Shown piece after piece: positions 5,001 to 7,851 of a DNA stretch of 7,851 bases. The notes under the pieces were generated by a model. That model made no database searches. It saw nothing but the letters and a program-made list of their open reading frames with translations, and had not been told where the DNA came from. Numbering within the stretch: the stretch's first letter is position 1; every line of letters begins with the position of its first letter. Location of the stretch: NCBI GenBank assembly GCA_021805485.1, contig JAJZFF010000464.1, forward strand, positions 1-7,851. Reading direction: 5' to 3'. The translations under genes and the position numbers were made by a program. This DNA is from Pseudomonadota bacterium. Lineage in GTDB: Bacteria; Pseudomonadota; Alphaproteobacteria; Acetobacterales; Acetobacteraceae.

Positions 5001-6152
5001 ATGTTCATCGTCGCCGACGGTCTCGACGTGCATGTGCAGATCGAGGGTCCGAAGGACGCGCCGGCGCTGCTGCTGCTTCACTCGCTCGGCACCTCGTTGC
5101 ATGTCTGGGATGCTCAGGCCGCTGCGCTGGCCGAGCATTTCCGTGTCATCCGCCCGGATCTGCGCGGTCACGGCCTGACCGCCGTCACCAACGGCCCCTA
5201 CAGTATCGCGGGCATGGCGCGCGATGTGCTGGCGGTGCTGGACGCGCTCGGCATCGGGCGCGCGCATGTCGGCGGACTGTCCATCGGCGGCCTGATCGCG
5301 CAGTCGCTCGCCGCGCAGGCGCCCGAGCGCGTGCTGAGCCTCATTCTGTGCGACACCGCGCTGGCCATCCCGCCCGCGGCGAACTGGCGCGAGCGCGCGG
5401 CCCTGGTGCGCGGGCGGGGGATCGGCGCCATCGCCGAGACGGTGATGGCGCGCTGGGTGACGCCGGGCTTCCAGGCCACGCCGGGCGCCGCCGGCCTGCG
5501 CGCGATGCTGCTGCGCACCGACCCCGAGGGCTATGCCGCGGCCGCGGAGGCGATCGCCGCGGCCGATCTGACGGAGAGCACAGCGCGGTTGCGGCTGCCG
5601 GCGCTGGTCGTGGTCGGCGATGCGGATCTGGCGACGCCGCCGGAGGCCGCGCGGGCGCTCGCTGGGGCGATCGGCGGGCGGCTCGCCATCGTGGCGAATG
5701 CGGCCCACATCCCGACCGTCGAGCAGCCGGAGGCGGTGAGCGCGGCGCTGCGTGATTTCCTCCTCGCCACCGGCGCCGACCGCTACGCGGCGGGGCTGGC
5801 GGTGCGCCGGCGGACGCTGGGCGAGGCGCATGTCGCCCGCGCGACCGCTTCGGTCACCGACCTCGATCGCGATTTCCAGCGCTACATCACCGAGGCAGCC
5901 TGGGGCAGCGTCTGGTCGCGGCCGCATTTCTCCCCGCGCGAGCGCTCGATCGTCACCCTGGCGCTGCTCGCCGCGCTTGGGCACGAGGAAGAGTTCCGCC
6001 TGCACCTGCGTGCCACGCGCAACACCGGCGCGAGCCCGGCCGATCTCACCGAGGCGCTGCTGCACGTCGCCGTCTATGCTGGCATTCCCGCGGCCAATGC
6101 GGCCATGCGCATCGCCAAGGAGACGCTGAAGACGATGGAGGCTGAGCCATGA
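5001..6152 (+). CDS. pcaL: PcaL-type fusion: 3-oxoadipate enol-lactonase / 4-carboxymuconolactone decarboxylase
   Basis: A 383-residue bifunctional cytoplasmic enzyme for two consecutive steps of the protocatechuate branch. Residues 1 to about 255 are a PcaD-type alpha/beta hydrolase that hydrolyses 3-oxoadipate enol-lactone to 3-oxoadipate. The nucleophile is Ser94 in GGLSIGG, the acid is Asp209 in GDADLATPP, and the base is His236 in NAAHIPTVEQP. Residues from about 261 are a PcaC-type domain with RRRTLGEAHV, FQRYITEAAWGSVWSRP and VYAGIPAANAA segments, which decarboxylates 4-carboxymuconolactone to the enol-lactone. The domains are joined by a very short linker. Separate pcaD and pcaC genes are known in Agrobacterium; fusions are known in Streptomyces and Rhodococcus (PcaL). 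The chosen start gives the usual PcaD N-terminus (MFIVADGLDVHVQIEG); earlier in-frame starts would add unrelated Arg/Gly-rich residues. The gene overlaps pcaH by ATGA. Confidence 0.93.
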   Translation: MFIVADGLDVHVQIEGPKDAPALLLLHSLGTSLHVWDAQAAALAEHFRVIRPDLRGHGLTAVTNGPYSIAGMARDVLAVLDALGIGRAHVGGLSIGGLIAQSLAAQAPERVLSLILCDTALAIPPAANWRERAALVRGRGIGAIAETVMARWVTPGFQATPGAAGLRAMLLRTDPEGYAAAAEAIAAADLTESTARLRLPALVVVGDADLATPPEAARALAGAIGGRLAIVANAAHIPTVEQPEAVSAALRDFLLATGADRYAAGLAVRRRTLGEAHVARATASVTDLDRDFQRYITEAAWGSVWSRPHFSPRERSIVTLALLAALGHEEEFRLHLRATRNTGASPADLTEALLHVAVYAGIPAANAAMRIAKETLKTMEAEP

Positions 6153-6850
6153 ACGAATGGAATCCATTCCGGCCCGTCGCCGCCGGCACCAATCCGGCGA
6201 ATGATACGCCGGCCTACCGCAGCACCGCGCTCCGCCACCCGGCCGCGCCGCTGGTAAAGATTCCGCAGACGATCACGGAGATCAGCGGGCCGCGCTTCAG
6301 CCCGGTGCATTTCCCACCGATGAGCGATCTCTCGACGGTGAACGGCCGCGCCGCGCTCGGTGAACGCATCATCGTCGCCGGCACGGTGACCGATGAGGAC
6401 GGAAGGCCGGTGCCGAACACCATGATCGAAATCTGGCAGGCCAACGCGGCCGGCCGCTACGATCACGAGCGCGACCAGCACGATGCCCCGCTCGACCCCA
6501 ACTTCCACGGCGAAGGCCGCGTCTTCACCGACGGCGAGGGCGCTTACCGTTTCACGTCGGTCAAGCCCGGCTCCTATCCCTGGCGCAATCACCCCAACGC
6601 CTGGCGGCCGAACCATATCCATTTTTCCCTGTTCGGTCCCGGCTTCGCCACCCGCCTGATCACGCAGATGTATTTCCCGGGCGATCCGCTGCTCGATCTC
6701 GATCCGATCTATCTCGCCGTGCCGGCGGGCGCGCGCGGGCGGCTGATCTCGCGCTTCGATCTGTCGCTGACGGCGCCGGAATGGGCGCTTGGCTATCGCT
6801 TCGATTTCGTTCTCCGTGGCCGCGGTGCCACGCCGATGGAGGCGGGCTGA
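6149..6850 (+). CDS. pcaH: Protocatechuate 3,4-dioxygenase beta subunit
   Basis: A 233-residue catalytic subunit of the intradiol dioxygenase that cleaves protocatechuate with O2 to 3-carboxy-cis,cis-muconate. The non-haem Fe(III) ligands are visible: Tyr104 (AAGRY), Tyr143 (GSYPW), His156 and His158 (NHIHF). Their spacings (39, 13, 2) equal those of Pseudomonas putida PcaH (Tyr108, Tyr147, His160, His162 in the mature numbering). The N-terminal arm with HPAAPLVKIPQTITEISGP is typical of the beta chain, which packs on PcaG to form alpha-beta protomers. The ATG overlaps the pcaL stop; GGAGG (6137-6141) lies 7 bases before it. The next gene is pcaG after a single base. The full ligand set and normal length argue for an active enzyme. 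Substrate assignment rests on the pca context, since related intradiol enzymes exist. Confidence 0.95.
   Translation: MNEWNPFRPVAAGTNPANDTPAYRSTALRHPAAPLVKIPQTITEISGPRFSPVHFPPMSDLSTVNGRAALGERIIVAGTVTDEDGRPVPNTMIEIWQANAAGRYDHERDQHDAPLDPNFHGEGRVFTDGEGAYRFTSVKPGSYPWRNHPNAWRPNHIHFSLFGPGFATRLITQMYFPGDPLLDLDPIYLAVPAGARGRLISRFDLSLTAPEWALGYRFDFVLRGRGATPMEAG
6838..6842 (+). promoter_or_regulatory. Ribosome binding site deciding the pcaG start
   Basis: GGAGG lies 9 bases before the ATG at 6852, inside the last codons of pcaH. It supports this start over the in-frame upstream ATG at 6789, which would add 21 residues that are a frame shadow of pcaH. The chosen start also yields the expected MKGVTPSQTIGPYW beginning. 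Confidence 0.75.
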
Positions 6851-6851
6851 C

Positions 6852-7373
6852 ATGAAGGGAGTAACGCCAAGCCAGACGATCGGCCCCTACTGGCACCTGA
6901 TCGGGCACGAGGAATGGGCCGACCTCACCCGCTTCGGCGCCTCCGGCGAGCGCATCACGCTGCGGGGGCGGATTGTCGACGGCGAGGGGCTGCCGGTGAC
7001 CGACGCGGCGGTGGAGATCTGGCAGGCGGACCCGCCGGCCGATGAGCGCTTCCCCGCCTATGGCCGTTCGGCAACCGACGGCGAGGGCAGTTTCCGCTTC
7101 ACCACGATCAAGCCTGGCCCGGTGCCGGGACGCGGCAATAGTCTCCAGGCGCCGCATCTGGCGCTCACCGTGATGGCGCGGGGATTGCTGGTCGGGCTCG
7201 TCACCCGGGTCTACTTCGCCGGCGAGGCGCTGAACGACACGGATCCTGTGCTCACCGCCATCGAGTCGGCGCCGCGCCGCGCGACGCTGATCGCCGCGCC
7301 GGACGGTCCCGGTGCCTGGCGGCTCGACATCCGGCTGCAAGGCCGCGACGAGACCGTCTTCCTGGAGGTGTGA
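6852..7373 (+). CDS. pcaG: Protocatechuate 3,4-dioxygenase alpha subunit
   Basis: A 173-residue alpha subunit that lacks iron ligands and completes the active site of PcaH. It begins with TPSQTIGPYW; Thr9, Tyr13 and Arg110 (in APHLALTVMARG) align with Thr12, Tyr16 and Arg133 of P. putida PcaG, which line the substrate pocket. The C-terminus (RLDIRLQGRDETVFLEV) is strongly family-like. It is shorter than the P. putida chain (about 200 residues): by hand alignment the losses fall between the GPYW motif and the ERITLRG strand, and between EIWQAD and the YGRSATD segment. These look like loop deletions, not truncation, as both ends are intact. The gene follows pcaH by one base and overlaps the pcaB start (TGATG), as expected for a 1:1 complex. 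Confidence 0.93.
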   Translation: MKGVTPSQTIGPYWHLIGHEEWADLTRFGASGERITLRGRIVDGEGLPVTDAAVEIWQADPPADERFPAYGRSATDGEGSFRFTTIKPGPVPGRGNSLQAPHLALTVMARGLLVGLVTRVYFAGEALNDTDPVLTAIESAPRRATLIAAPDGPGAWRLDIRLQGRDETVFLEV

Positions 7374-7851
7374 TGCCCGTCAATCCCGCCGACAGCGTGG
7401 TCTTCGGCACGCTCTACGGTTCCGACGCCATGCGCGCGGTGTTCGACGAGCGGAGCTTCCTGCAGCGCATGCTGGATGTGGAGGCGGCGCTCGCCCGCGT
7501 CGAGGCCGGGCTGGGGCTGATCCCGGAGGCTGCCGCGGCGGCGATCGAGGCGGCCGCCCGCGTGGAGCATCTCGATACCGCCGAGCTCGCCGCCAGCGTG
7601 CGCAATGTCGGCTATCCGGTGGTCGGGCTGGTGCGTGGGTTGTCACGCGCGGCCGAGGCACGGCTGGCCGGCGCCGGCGGCTATACCCATTGGGGCGCGA
7701 CCACCCAGGACATCATGGACACTGCATTGGTGCTGCAGATCCGCGACGGGCTCGGGCTGCTGCGCGCCGACCTTGTCGCCACGATCGGCGCGCTGGCCGC
7801 GCAGGCGGAGGCCCATCGCGGCACGGTGATGGCCGGGCGGACCCATCTGCA
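7373..7851 (+). CDS. pcaB: 3-carboxy-cis,cis-muconate cycloisomerase (3' truncated)
   Basis: The first 159 codons of a fumarase/aspartase-superfamily enzyme; the frame stays open to the window end, so more than half the protein lies beyond. PcaB cyclises 3-carboxy-cis,cis-muconate to 4-carboxymuconolactone, the step between PcaHG and the PcaC domain. Visible family marks are an N-terminal SDAMRAVFDERSFLQRML helix region, the VRNVGYPVVGLVRGL segment, the substrate-binding YTHWGATTQDIMDT motif (residues 104-117) and AGRTHL (154-159) with His158. The conserved lyase signature loop would be downstream. Start: ATG overlaps the pcaG stop as TGATG, with GGAGG (7364-7368) 4 bases before it. Adenylosuccinate lyase and argininosuccinate lyase are relatives, but the operon position and the WGATTQD motif favour PcaB. 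Confidence 0.92.
   Translation, partial: MPVNPADSVVFGTLYGSDAMRAVFDERSFLQRMLDVEAALARVEAGLGLIPEAAAAAIEAAARVEHLDTAELAASVRNVGYPVVGLVRGLSRAAEARLAGAGGYTHWGATTQDIMDTALVLQIRDGLGLLRADLVATIGALAAQAEAHRGTVMAGRTHL

Noticed and set aside
4287..6167. Very long minus-strand open frame (626 codons) across pcaL and the divergent region
   Set aside because: It lies antisense to the well-supported pcaL gene and out of frame over the monooxygenase gene. The translation is rich in Arg, Gly, His and Pro without family motifs, as expected for a shadow frame in GC-rich DNA.
6789..6851. Longer PcaG starting at ATG 6789
   Set aside because: The added 21 residues overlap pcaH in another frame; the ATG at 6852 has GGAGG upstream and gives the normal PcaG beginning.

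Overview
This is a very GC-rich, gene-dense window that reads as Alphaproteobacterial, most likely Hyphomicrobiales. That assignment is an inference from the base composition and from the pca gene order, which resembles the pcaD-C-H-G-B order known in Agrobacterium and relatives. It holds ten protein-coding genes, two of them cut by the window edges. I see no RNA genes, insertion sequences, CRISPR arrays or stretches above 300 bases without a gene.

Region 1 (1-1109): the end of a branched-chain amino acid type (HAAT family) ABC transporter operon, with the C-terminal part of a LivG-like ATPase followed by a complete LivF-like ATPase in an ATGA overlap. The permeases and binding protein would lie upstream. 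A GC-rich hairpin follows livF.

Region 2 (1240-3677): a three-gene redox module on the + strand: a short rubrerythrin without its rubredoxin domain, a GlpC/heterodisulfide-reductase-like iron-sulfur protein with two four-cysteine clusters and two CCG-type domains, and a DUF3501 protein. A strong hairpin lies between the first two genes. To my knowledge the biochemical role of this trio is not established, so it is the best candidate in the window for an undescribed system.

Region 3 (3678-5000): a luciferase-like flavin-dependent monooxygenase on the - strand, convergent with the DUF3501 gene and divergent from the pca operon. The short shared upstream region carries an inverted repeat (possible operator) and a sigma-54-like element pointing at the monooxygenase gene. 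The short gap on its 3' side carries a tandem 17-bp repeat and a bulged hairpin.

Region 4 (5001-7851): a tightly packed protocatechuate (beta-ketoadipate) operon: a fused pcaD-pcaC (pcaL-type) gene, then pcaH, pcaG and the first part of pcaB. Together they turn protocatechuate into 3-oxoadipate: PcaHG opens the ring, PcaB makes carboxymuconolactone, the PcaC domain decarboxylates it, and the PcaD domain hydrolyses the enol-lactone. No regulator (PcaQ, PcaR or PcaU type) and no pcaIJF genes are present in the window; the flavin monooxygenase occupies the divergent position where pcaQ sits in Agrobacterium.
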